Source: Isochrysis galbana (taxonomy: Eukaryota; Haptophyta; Isochrysidales; Isochrysidaceae). Taken from it: a stretch of DNA of 64,000 bases. The notes beneath the pieces are model-generated. The model had not been told where the DNA came from, searched no databases, and saw nothing but the letters and a program-made list of their open reading frames with translations. Location: contig CM030941.1 in NCBI GenBank assembly GCA_018136815.1, positions 1,301,582 through 1,365,581 on the forward strand, in the 5' to 3' direction. The first letter of the stretch is position 1. Each line of letters starts with the position of its first letter. Positions 11,582 to 20,161 of the stretch are shown in pieces. A program made the translations under genes and the position numbers.

Positions 11582-12201
11582 TCACCCTACCATGAGCCCC
11601 CCCGCGAGCACCCCGAAGGAGAGGCCCAGGAGCACCCCGTACGCGACGAGAACGGCGTCGCCTTGGCTCGGCATGAGGGCGCGCCCCGAGAGGGCCTGGT
11701 AGACGCCCACGCCGAGCACGGCGTAGCCCGTCCCCTTGTGCGCGACCCGCCACACGGCGCGGCGTGCGGTGCGGGCGCCGGGCGTGCCGCGCACGAGCGC
11801 GTTGAGCGGCTGCAGCAGGGCGAGGGCGAAGGCGACGATCCCGAGCGTGTGATGGGGGTGCGAGAAGTGGCGCCCTCGGGGCACCGACGCGACGGCGAGC
11901 GCGACGCCGGCGGCGGCCACCGCAAGGCCGCTTCCCTGAGAGATCGGGGGGGGGAGTGCGTTGTTGGGGTTTCCTCCCTTTTTGGGTGGGAGGGAGGGCC
12001 GATGGGGGGCGCGAGGAGGGAGAAACACACCTGCACCACGCGATGCACACGGAGCCAGCGGCCGCCGGTGAGCCGGGAGCGCCAAGCGAGCGAGAAAAAG
12101 GCGCCCGAGGGGAGGAGCACGCCCCACGCGACGGACATGAGCACACCGTGGGCGAGCAGCGGCAGGGTGGGCGGGCCCTCCCCCCCATGAGGCAAGCGCA
12201 T
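11582..12201 (-). CDS. Cytochrome b561-like transmembrane electron-transfer protein
   Basis: Two exons, 12201-12031 and 11935-11582, are joined in phase 0 (GTGCAG|GTGTGT; TCTCAG|GG), giving about 174 residues. About five hydrophobic segments carry histidines at the positions expected for two haem b groups: LLAHGVLMSVAWG (H18), RVHRVV (H53), SHPHHTLGI (H86) and VAHKGTGY (H123). The pattern LAHG..WG at the start and HPHHTLG-H is typical of the b561 core found in ascorbate-dependent reductases and in DOMON-b561 proteins. There is no DOMON domain here. The protein should pass electrons across a membrane; donor and membrane are unknown. Its ATG is only 37 bases from the divergent ATG of the knottin-like gene at 12239, so the two may share a promoter. 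Confidence 0.75.
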
Positions 12202-12238
12202 CGCGTTTGTTTCGAACCGAACGTTGGACTAAAAAAAA

Positions 12239-12625
12239 ATGGGCATATGGGTAAATATGCCGTCGAAACGACTTTTGATTGCCCTCGCGGTGGTCGTCGC
12301 CACCGTGGTCGCCGCCACCGTCGTGGCGTTGGTACTCACGAAGAAGCAGCCAGACAGATGCAAGGATGTGGATGGAGAGTGTGCAAACGATGGAGACTGT
12401 TGTCACGATCTCGTGTGTTCCGACCAAAAGTGCCGTACCGTCACACCGTGTGTCGAGAAAAGGGGGGGGTGCAGTTATGGCGACGAGTGCTGTGAAGGAC
12501 TTGAGTGCAATGACGAGGGAGTGTGTGAGACGCCATGCCGCGAGCCAGGGTCGGTGTGCCAAAATAACTCGGAGTGCTGTGGTGAATACACGTGTCGTAG
12601 TGGTACCTGCAGATCTGATGACTGA
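12239..12625 (+). CDS. Membrane-anchored triple-knottin cysteine-rich protein, copy 1
   Basis: A single open frame of 128 residues. Residues 11-34 are a hydrophobic anchor or uncleaved signal (LLIALAVVVATVVAATVVAL). It is followed by three cysteine-rich modules of the form C-x6-C-x5-CC-x4-C-x4-C: CKDVDGECANDGDCCHDLVC, then CVEKRGGCSYGDECCEGLEC, then CREPGSVCQNNSECCGEYTC. This spacing is that of inhibitor-cystine-knot/Dickkopf-like folds, so an extracellular disulfide-rich domain on a membrane stalk is expected. The function is not known and I do not assign one. From about 12261 onward the sequence is nearly identical to 62990-63350 on the opposite strand, including the following gene fragment. 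The first residues, MGIWVN, are unique to this copy. Confidence 0.7.
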   Translation: MGIWVNMPSKRLLIALAVVVATVVAATVVALVLTKKQPDRCKDVDGECANDGDCCHDLVCSDQKCRTVTPCVEKRGGCSYGDECCEGLECNDEGVCETPCREPGSVCQNNSECCGEYTCRSGTCRSDD

Positions 12626-12687
12626 TTGGCTAGCACGGAACAAAGTGAAAGGCGCTCACGGAAGCTTTTTTCGTTTCGTGCTCATAA

Positions 12688-12866
12688 TGACACATAGAGA
12701 CCTTGCCTTGTCGCTCCTTTACCATGGCTCTCCTACACCTGAGACGGGAGACCCAGGTATACACGAGTTCGAAGAGCACTGGCGAAGGATTCTCGCCCCT
12801 GAACCCGGTGTCCAAAAGTACGCGACCCGTGACAATGGCGGCGTGGGCTTTGTCGCGTCCGTTGCC
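12688..12866 (+). pseudogene. Partial copy of the giant-virus-like 211-aa gene
   Basis: The translation starts MTHRDLALSLLYHGSPTPET and runs parallel to the protein at 62292-62927 for about 60 residues with only a few differences. It is incomplete relative to that copy. It lies 62 bases after the knottin stop, exactly as in copy 2. Treated as a fossil of a transferred, possibly viral, gene. Confidence 0.6.
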
Positions 12867-13070
12867 CCTCATTGTAACTTGTGGGGAGTCATAATGGGAG
12901 CCGGGGGTTTGCGAGGGGGGAGATTTGAAGGGATGCATTGGTGTATGTGTCTGTGCCATCACTTCAAGGCGTGCGGGCAAGTGCGCTGAGGGGTGTCGTG
13001 ATAGTACCGGGCTAGTGGGAGTAGTGGTACTAACGCTCAGTTGTTTTATTATTATTGGTTATTGGGATTG
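12866..13070 (+). repeat. Dispersed repeat C, copy 1
   Basis: This stretch (CCCCATTGTAACTTGTGGGG onward, through AGTACCGGGCTAGTG to GCTCAG near 13038) matches 45190-45390 in the same orientation with scattered differences. It abuts the end of the duplicated cassette, so the cassette and this repeat were joined by insertion or recombination. Confidence 0.6.
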
Positions 13071-13654
13071 GGCACGGCGGCACGGCACTTACTACCTCAC
13101 TATGACCAACGCCAACGCTAGGGCGGTCAAACCTTAGATGCTAAATGGGAAATACGGTGCTGGGGCCTGCAAATACAGCCAAATACGGACGTATTTGGCC
13201 TTCAAATACAATCGAGGCCTACAACCCATGCATGACCCAGGACCAGGACCAGAACCAGGACGCGCTTCAAATACAGCCAAACACATATGTATTTGGCCTC
13301 TGGCTCAATACGGTAAATACGTGTAATTCATCCCATCTAGGGGTCAAACACTATTTAGACTTCTAAGTATGTAAAAAGTAAAAAGTAAAAATAAAGTCAG
13401 TGCTTTGGAAAGACACCAAAGTAAAGCGGTAGAACCCCCGGGGAACACACCCATCTCTAGCACATATTCGGTGCCCTTTGCCCTTTGTTTGGGCGTTTGG
13501 GCCCCAGTCGCCGCCCGGGAGCCGTGCGCCGCGCGCGCAGCGCTAGAGCTCTTGGCGCATCGGCGCGTGTATCGTCGTTTGAGGCTATTAATACCTTGTT
13601 AATACTTTTCGGACTGCGGCCCTATTTACATAGAGGTAAATACTGTTCTCTCCA
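13071..13654. other. Intergenic with AAATAC/GTATTTGG repeats
   Basis: From 13148 to 13320 the word AAATAC and its inverse GTATTTGGCC recur several times in both orientations, forming imperfect inverted repeats. 13630-13680 has a doubled TTTACATAGAGGTAAATA palindrome. No gene is recognised. Confidence 0.45.
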
Positions 13655-14113
13655 CTATTTACATAGAGGTAAATAGTGCATTTCGCGGGTAGATAGCCTA
13701 CTATCTAGATAGTTGTCTAATATATTCACAGTCTTACGCACTAGGCGATGGGCGTCTAGTGGGGCAAGTCCCCTCACCAGGGTGGTGAACCTTATCAGTG
13801 TGGATTCTAGAGTTGGTATGTAATGATACTCGTATGACTCGAATTCTACTCTGTAAAAGTCCCTTATTATGTATCTCCAAACTATTATGTAGAGAGTTTT
13901 TAGGCTGTCGGGGGTGGTCGCGTTCGGGTATGCAAATACAAATAGTCTATCTTTCGTTTTCTGCTTTCTTGACCTACTTGCGTTTGGGGTATAGTCGGCG
14001 ATTGCGTCTATGGCGTCGAAGATTTTCCTCGTCGCGGGGCACCACGCCAGGTGGCATGCCAAACAGGAATAACGAGATTCGCTATTCGCTCTCCGACTCT
14101 CCGACACCGACAC
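13655..14113 (-). mobile_element. LINE reverse-transcriptase C-terminal remnant
   Basis: The minus-strand frame encodes a CLACHLAWCP zinc-knuckle-like motif followed by KQKTKDRLFVFAYPN, TPDSLKTLYIIVWRYIIRDF and FTTLVRGLAP. The same order is seen at 41737-42300 (CRLCGKHRENSTHLARCP..KDRLFAYPNSPTPDSLKALY) and at 56126-56680. This is the part after the polymerase domain of a non-LTR retrotransposon. No polymerase catalytic motif is included, so the copy is a 5'-truncated remnant. Confidence 0.7.
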
Positions 14114-14189
14114 GATGACACGATGGAGCCTAGTTCCAAGAGTGGAAGTGGCCTAGTAGCCGTAGTAGGCATCTTCACGAGCTTTTAAA

Positions 14190-14312
14190 GCACACCAGAC
14201 GAGCCATGCCCCAACCGCGCACAGCCTCATCGGGGGGTAGGGTCTAGGGTCTAGGGGCTCCGTTGCCAATGAGGCACGGTCCCTCAGCACTAAGGTTATA
14301 CTTCATATTTCC
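14190..14312 (+). repeat. Dispersed repeat D, copy 1
   Basis: The stretch GACGAGCCATGCCCCAACCG..GGTAGGG..GGGGCTCCGTTGCCA..AGCACTAAGGTTATA is repeated at 25470-25577. It lies within 100 bases of the ATG at 14407 and may be a short mobile-element end. Confidence 0.5.
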
Positions 14313-14406
14313 ACAACAAGAAAACCCAATGTAAAGAAGGGTTGCCTCTTCCCACCGGAGCGAAGAGCGAAGAGAGTAAAGTTGGTCGATCGATCGGCGA
14401 TGCGCG

Positions 14407-15273
14407 ATGCCCACCGTCGCACTGCTCGCAACAGCCTGCTTGGCGTGGAAAGACAAGCCGCCGAGCGACACGTGCCTAGGTGATTGCCCAAATCCTGCCA
14501 CTGTTGCTCGAATCCTGCGTGTCTGCATGCATGCACAACGGCGTGTGTTCCAGAGCAGCCTGGCCTTTGTTTGTGAGCGAGTGACCTCTTTGGCGTCTGC
14601 AGGATGGTGCAAGTTTGATGATGGAGAGAATGGGCGTGTGGACGCGTGCACGCACCCCTTCAAGAAGCTTCAGTGTCAGGGTTGCGAACGTTGTGTACAA
14701 ATGCGGGCAGCTCAGGATGCCAAGATGGCCGCCCCGCGGGGTATCACGGAAACAACTGGTTTCGATTGCGATCGTGTGGGAGGGGACGTGTCAGAGAAAG
14801 AACGCATCCTTCGTGAAGAAATCAGCCACTTACACTCCGTGGCAGAAGCACAAGCGCAGTCTCACATTCAAGCCTTGGATAGTGCTCTAAAGCGGGCCAA
14901 GGAGGCGGAAACAGCACGCGAGAAACGCGATGCAGACATTCGTGCTGTTCGAGCTCAACTCAATGCAGCTCTGCGGAAGATTGACATGCAAAATGCAGCC
15001 CAGTTGCGACTCAAGGGTATCCTAGCGATCCTTCGGGAAAATCAGCCACATGCTTACGCGGTGTTGATGCTCAACACAGCCCCGAACGCTACCTTGAGGG
15101 AGGTTGCCGGGTCTGCTGTGCGCGCAAGTGAGATCATACAGCGTCGGCCGTGGTACAAGGACAACAAGCCACCTCACCTTGACGCGCTACGTGGATCCGA
15201 AGGGGGGATACACGGTTTTGGTACAGAGCGAGTACATGCATTTGAGCAGTGGGCATTGCGATACACGCCTTAG
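14407..15273 (+). CDS. Coiled-coil protein of unknown function
   Basis: A single open frame of 288 residues from an ATG. The first half has a Cys-rich stretch around residues 84-97 (ACTHPFKKLQCQGCERCVQ), possibly metal-binding. Residues about 125-205 form a charged coiled coil (KERILREEISHLHSVAEAQAQ.., ALKRAKEAETAREKRDADIR). The C-terminal 80 residues (LKGILAILRENQPHAYAVLM) look globular. I do not recognise the family. The N-terminal segment MPTVALLATACLAW could be a short signal. It could also be an artefact, with the true gene starting after a splice acceptor near 14602 (GTCTGCAG|GATGG). The gene lies between retroelement remnants. Confidence 0.5.
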   Translation: MPTVALLATACLAWKDKPPSDTCLGDCPNPATVARILRVCMHAQRRVFQSSLAFVCERVTSLASAGWCKFDDGENGRVDACTHPFKKLQCQGCERCVQMRAAQDAKMAAPRGITETTGFDCDRVGGDVSEKERILREEISHLHSVAEAQAQSHIQALDSALKRAKEAETAREKRDADIRAVRAQLNAALRKIDMQNAAQLRLKGILAILRENQPHAYAVLMLNTAPNATLREVAGSAVRASEIIQRRPWYKDNKPPHLDALRGSEGGIHGFGTERVHAFEQWALRYTP

Positions 15274-15711
15274 TGGGCTGTTTGCCAGGCAACATGTTTT
15301 GTTGGGTGTGAGAGAACAGCAGGTGGCATGTTGTGTTGGACAAGCCTCCAACAAAGTCAGTTTGAGCCATGAGTATGTATGCGCGTTCTCTTGCCACTTT
15401 ATGTCGAGACTGTGATGTCATACAATGAAAAACGGGTCGCATTCCGGGGGGGGGGGGTCAATGTTTTCGCTATGCGGCCATGGTGTTGTGCTTTGTTTGG
15501 GGTTTGGCTGGCTCCCCCCGCTCGCGAACTAGCGAACTAGCAGGCTACGCACGTACCGGGAAACAACTAAAATGGATCAAACACCCGGATTTCCCGCTGA
15601 AAGACGAGTCAGAGAAGGAGCTTCAACTAGGGCTGGGCCTCCTTGACTGGCCAAATGGATACTAAATTACCTCGACGCGAGACAAGCACAAGCACAAGCA
15701 CAGCTGAATAA
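15274..15711. other. Intergenic
   Basis: No gene recognised. The 16 bases at 15696-15711 (AAGCACAGCTGAATAA) are the left target-site duplication of the following element. Confidence 0.5.
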
Positions 15712-16465
15712 ATTTTTAACTTCTTAATAGTCTCACCGCACACGCGGCCGTGCATCCTCTACTTTCTACTCACGCAGCAAACCTTTCTACACCCCCTCTC
15801 TCCCGGCCCTTTCCCCCCCGCCATCAGGCGACTCCCCCCGTGCACTACTAGGGGGATAGGGGAAAAGGGCTTAGATATGGTCGGTGGCCCGCGCCCCCCC
15901 CCGGTGATCCGTTCCCCCCTTCCTCCTATGCCTACCGGGCTGGCGGCGTCCTCAGTCCCGACTTCTCCTGTAAACAGGTGCGGGACTTACATATTTTCCG
16001 GTGAGCGGAGCCCTCGCTCCGCCCACCCCCTTCTCCGCGCTCTCTCTCCCCTCTCCTGCAGGCACGCGCGATGGCGCGCCTGCGACAGGCATGCAGCTGC
16101 CTCTGGCGACCCCTGGAGGCTCCTGGAGGCCAGCTCAGGGGCCAGAGGAGGCTGGGGCTGGGCCCTGGTCTCCCCTGCCTCTCCCTCGCTGGCGCTCCTG
16201 GGCCTCAGGGGCCCCCACTCTGCACCTGTCTGCCTGTCGAACAGGGGGGGAGGGGGGGTTGGAGCGATGGGCTGGCCACGAGGGGCCAGGACGCGCGAAT
16301 CAGGCGAGCCTGTCAGGGAGAGAGTGGGTCAGCAGGGCAGTGGCCTCCTGGCAAGCCATCAGGCACGCCAGGAGAGTGGGTGGTTCCTCCCCCATGGCAG
16401 GGGAGGAGTGGAGAGAGGGGGGGGCTCGTGCCCCCCCATGGGCGAACTAAGTATATACTTAGTTG
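15712..16465 (+). mobile_element. Family A SINE-like element, full length with 16-bp target duplication
   Basis: The copy is flanked by AAGCACAGCTGAATAA at 15696-15711 and again at 16466-16481, a long perfect duplication expected of target-primed reverse transcription. The head reads AACTTCTTAATAGTCTCACC followed by a CG-rich run. The 3' end is a G/C stem-loop around 16420-16440 and the perfect palindrome AACTAAGTAT-ATACTTAGTT (16445-16464). It encodes no protein that I would defend, so it must be mobilised by enzymes supplied in trans. Other full-length relatives are at 3147, 42374, 44451 and 60124. Confidence 0.85.
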
Positions 16466-16489
16466 AAGCACAGCTGAATAAGCAAGTAT

Positions 16490-16950
16490 TGAGTATTGGA
16501 TGCCTGGATGCCTGGCTCTACCGTACGAGCCAGGGTAGGGCGGCGGTGCTAACCACCGTACCTACCCACAGACTGACCGTCAGCATAAGAGGGACGAGCA
16601 AGCTCCCCGATTTCTCGAAACAAGAGCTCAACACCGTACGTAAATTGAACCTCACAGCACCCCTAGCAACCAGTAGGGAAGGTATACTGTATACTCTCGC
16701 AACCCATATGGCACAATGCAACCTACCCAGGCCCCGCAATGAATCCCCGGTGGGCGGAACTATGGAGTATGCTAGAATGCAACACCATACATAATATATT
16801 CAAAGATTACGAGGGCACCGCTCCATACACCATAGAAGAATGTGCACAATACCTAAAAACAACGATACATACATACATACACTGTCATACACTTTCGCGG
16901 CGCGAATACATCACGGGCTACCGTCACAGTATGAGATGGGAATGTTAACG
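16490..16950 (+). other. Unassigned decayed coding-like stretch
   Basis: Two overlapping plus frames carry protein-like composition: one with GRAAVLTTVPTHRLTVSIRG, the other with MLECNTIHNIFKDYEGTAPY. They are bounded by element tails on both sides, so this is probably part of an older retroelement. I cannot name the family. Confidence 0.3.
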
Positions 16951-16966
16951 TAAACGGAGGCTCCTC

Positions 16967-18200
16967 AACCTACTTTTATAAGTGGGGGTCAATCAATGGG
17001 GGCCTCGCGCCCCCCTCTCTCCATCGCGGACACCCCGGTGCTGTTGACCGTGAGAATGGCGGAGTCAGCTAAGATTACTCCTTCTTTGCCGGTAGCCTCG
17101 TCGGAGCGGCAGACCATCAGATCTCGAACATATGGACAATGCCTTGGGTAGGCTGAGGGCTTGGTATCCACGACACTCTCCGGTCGGTGCGCGGTCACGT
17201 GTGCGATGGTGTCGGACGGGGACGGGGTTGGTCGACAGCGTGGTTGCTCGGGTGAAGTCGTCGTCAAACTGGTCGTCGTCTCCTCGGGTACTCCGACTGC
17301 CGCTATCGTGGCAGAGGGCCTAGAGGCGTCGTCCTCGTTGGTAGCGGTGCAGGGTGATAGCTTGGGACTAGTGTAGCCCAGGCCTCTCTCGTCGGTGGGG
17401 TGCCTCGGGTGGTCGGACATCTTTTCCCAATCTTTCTCGAGACGGGCTTGGGCTTCTGTCTTGGGTCTTCGAACTCATGAGGCTAGCTCTTCGGCGCGGA
17501 TGCCTTTGGCTTCCACGAACTCGATCGGCGCCCGGACGGCAGCGGCGAGGTCGGAATCCTCGTCGGAGCCTCGTCCGGCTAGAGCTTGCGCTCTTATTTC
17601 GTCAGCGGTCTCGAGCGTGACGTTGGACCATTTCTGGTCCCCGTTCACTCCGAATGATTGCCATTGTTGGCGCCGCTTCCGGAGAGTCGTCGGCGTCGTC
17701 GGACGCGGCGAGCTCGCGCGTGCCGGAGGCGGGGCGGTCCATGGAGAGAATGGGTCGTGGAGAGTAGACTCGGAGGCGTAGAGTGGTGTGTCGTTGTCGT
17801 GGTTATCGTGGGTTTCTTTTTGGTCCTCGTGGTTGTTGACTCGGGAGTAGCTGGACGGGAAACAACGGGGTCGGAAGAAACTTCACTAGTTTCCCCCCCC
17901 CTCTCATAACGATGAAGAGCCGACCACGGCTCGTAGGCGGTAGCCTCGGTCGAGCTAAGTGAAGGCCGGTCCGATAGGCTGCGCCGCGCGCAAGCGAGTA
18001 GCTCTAACGCGGACAATTTCTTCTTTCTTCGTCGATGGCTGGTCTCGCTGTTGGCTCAAATGTTGAAGAAGAACAGGCATCCAATGGATCGTCATCGCTC
18101 CAGCTACACCCACGTAGGTGCGGCTGCGCAGAGCGCCACGGTGCGGTGAAGGAGAGAGATTAGCCATGGCTGACTCACGGCCATCCACGACGCAGGTTGG
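16967..18200 (-). mobile_element. Non-LTR element remnant with ORF1-like frames
   Basis: The left end (16967-16988) is the family tail AACCTACTTTTATAAGTGGG followed by GGGGGCC..GGCCCCC-type stem sequence, so the element reads on the minus strand. Minus frames at 17645-18016 and 16989-17420 are Thr/Pro/Ser-rich and run up to the tail (ending [11 protein letters not shown]). They look like a low-complexity ORF1 rather than an enzyme. The plus-strand frames over this stretch are shadows. A 5' end was not identified. Confidence 0.45.
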
Positions 18201-18423
18201 CTGAAGGGGCGGCAGCCCTTTGGTGAGGTACAACCCGGTGGCCGGTGGCTTTCTGGTGTCCAGTGCCGTGCTCCCAGCGTTGGACGAATTGGGTCGGGGT
18301 CAACCCCCCGACTAAACGGCTGGCTTCCGCATGCATCCGAGGGTTCTCAACCGCTACAAATGGAGCAGTCTCATTTGCTTTAAACGTGCTTCTTTCTGCG
18401 GTAGGATGTTGCTCCAGTTTGAA

Positions 18424-18691
18424 AAAAAAAATATTCTTGAAGATGCCTACTACTTTGCTATCCTCCGCCCCGCGCCTTGGGGGCTGCCCCTGACATCGCC
18501 CTTGCCCCACCCTCTCTCCCCTTTCGCACCCCCCCTCGGTCCTTTTTGTTCGGTTTCGGGGGGTCGACCCATGTGCACTACTTTGGGTCTGGCGTCAGGG
18601 GGGGGGGGGGCGGGCCTTTCGGCTCGCCGTTGCTGTGAGGCGCTTTGGGTTGCGACTCTTTGTGGGGGCCCAGCCTTGCGGCTTTCCCCTA
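18424..18691. mobile_element. Head-only SINE-like element with 18-bp target duplication
   Basis: ATGTTGCTCCAGTTTGAA occurs at 18406-18423 and again at 18692-18709, flanking a 268-bp insert. The insert starts with an A-run and AATATTCTTGAAGATGCC and contains the family landmark GTGCACTACTTTGGG. It is the same short type as 19597-19837. It has no terminal hairpin. Confidence 0.75.
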
Positions 18692-18899
18692 ATGTTGCTC
18701 CAGTTTGAAGCGCGTGATGACTTCACCCGGTTCACATTTAACGTTGGGACCGTCAAGGTGCACGTTGTTTTCGGTGAATGCCCAGTCAGTCGTCACTTCA
18801 CGACATGGACCAAGGGCATTCGATGAATTGCACGTGTAATCGTTACGAATATGTGGTGGCTGTGGGTTTGTTCAGTCTGAACTTGGAGATTGGATTTGT

Positions 18900-19560
18900 A
18901 CCACAATCAAGGCCACCCGGTCTCGGGCCGCGCTGCCAGGGCAGCGCGGCCGTCCCCAGGGTGGGAGAGGCCTCTGCCATAAGGTATGCCTGGTGGTTGG
19001 GTGGTTCGTCTTGGGTGGTGCTGGCTCTCTGTCCTCCACAGCTTGTGGCCCACCATGGGGTGGGCCAGCATGGCTGCTGTGGCTGATGTGGCCGAGGCCA
19101 CGGGCCGTACGGCGCGACCGGGGTCGCGCTCACCTGCTCGGCCTCTGCGGGCGGACGCGGTCGCTTCACCAGCGACAGCTCCATGGGTGCTGGGGGGGCG
19201 CCCGCGGGCCCGCGGCGGGGGATCCGAAGGAGAGGTGGGGAGCGGCGGCGCGCTCCATGGCGACCAACTATAAAGTTAGTTGGGAGGTAGTGCTCTATGG
19301 CTCTGGTTGCATGCGGAGTCGTCTGTGTTGGGTGGTTTGTGCTGGTGTGCTGTGTGGTGTTGGGGTGCGTCTTGTCTGTGTGGCTCTGGGGGAGTGGCTT
19401 TGGCCGTGGCTCGCGAGTACCTGGGCTGGCATGGCCCTGGCTGGAGGGCGCTGCGCCTGCGCAGCGTCTGGCATGTCGTGGTCGGTCGGCGCGGTGGGGT
19501 GGGCGGGGGGAGTGGGTGGGAGTGAGGCGCGCTCCATGACCCTATCGTTTATAACGATAG
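18900..19560 (+). mobile_element. Two adjacent element 3' parts with double-hairpin tails
   Basis: Two plus-oriented units end in GCGCGCTCCATGG followed by a hairpin. The first tail is CCAACTATAAAGTTAGTTGG (19264-19283) and the second is CCTATCGTTTATAACGATAG (19541-19560). The stem sequences differ completely while pairing and the TATA-like core are kept. Upstream G/T-rich sequence contains no convincing gene. Confidence 0.55.
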
Positions 19561-19596
19561 TTGAAATCGCCTCATATCATAATCATATAAGATGAA

Positions 19597-19837
19597 AAAA
19601 AAACCTTTTAATATTCTCGCCTCGCGCGCGGCCACGGGTTTAACTACTGTAGCCACGCCCACTTCCCTTCCTCTCCCTCGCTACCCGCCTCGCGGCAGCT
19701 CCCCTCGTGCACTACTTGGGGCCCAGGTCGCTGGGGGGGTTAGGTTGGGCGGGGTGCACCGACCCCTAGTGGATGTTCCCCGTCTTCCTCCTGTGCCTCT
19801 AGGTGGCCCGTTTCTTCTTGTGTCGGTGTGTGTGTGT
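19597..19837. mobile_element. Head-only SINE-like element with 16-bp target duplication
   Basis: AATCATATAAGATGAA at 19581-19596 is repeated at 19838-19853. The 241-bp insert begins with an A-run, then CCTTTTAATATTCTCGCC and a CG-rich run. It includes the shared blocks CTCGTGCACTACTTGGGG and CTTCCTCCTGTGCC, and ends in a short GT repeat. It matches the first part of the 45604 copy and the heads of family A. Confidence 0.8.
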
Positions 19838-19853
19838 AATCATATAAGATGAA

Positions 19854-20161
19854 TGCGACCTATTATAACTGAAGGTGAGACCGCCCTATGAGTGGGAGCT
19901 GTGAGGGCGATGTCGGCGCTCTCTCACAGCGGTGTGTGGTAGGCTAGTGTTAAATAGCGGCATCTTCAATATTTTTTAGACACCCTAGCCCCTAAGCTAG
20001 TAGCGGGAATCTTTAGGAATTAATCTTTAGGAATTATTTTCACACCTTGAAACATGTCTTCCCATATCACCTAGGAGACTAGACTTCACGCTGAAAAATG
20101 TTCGTTGGTGATTCAAACAACGGAAAGACTTCCACCATGCACCGGCCGCTCCACTACCCTT
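19854..20161. other. Intergenic, 3' flank of the following minus-strand gene
   Basis: About 300 bases with no gene seen; moderately AT-rich near 19960-20060. Confidence 0.4.

Noticed and set aside
10957-11702. Overlapping Ser/Leu/Pro-rich frames around 11091-11702
   Set aside because: Low-complexity TCGCTC/CCTC repeats give long frames by chance; no domain.
11549-12190. 213-codon plus frame
   Set aside because: Antisense to the cytochrome b561 exons.
17395-17909. Plus frames of 128 and 83 codons
   Set aside because: Opposite strand of the retroelement remnant; the tail at 16967 fixes the minus orientation.
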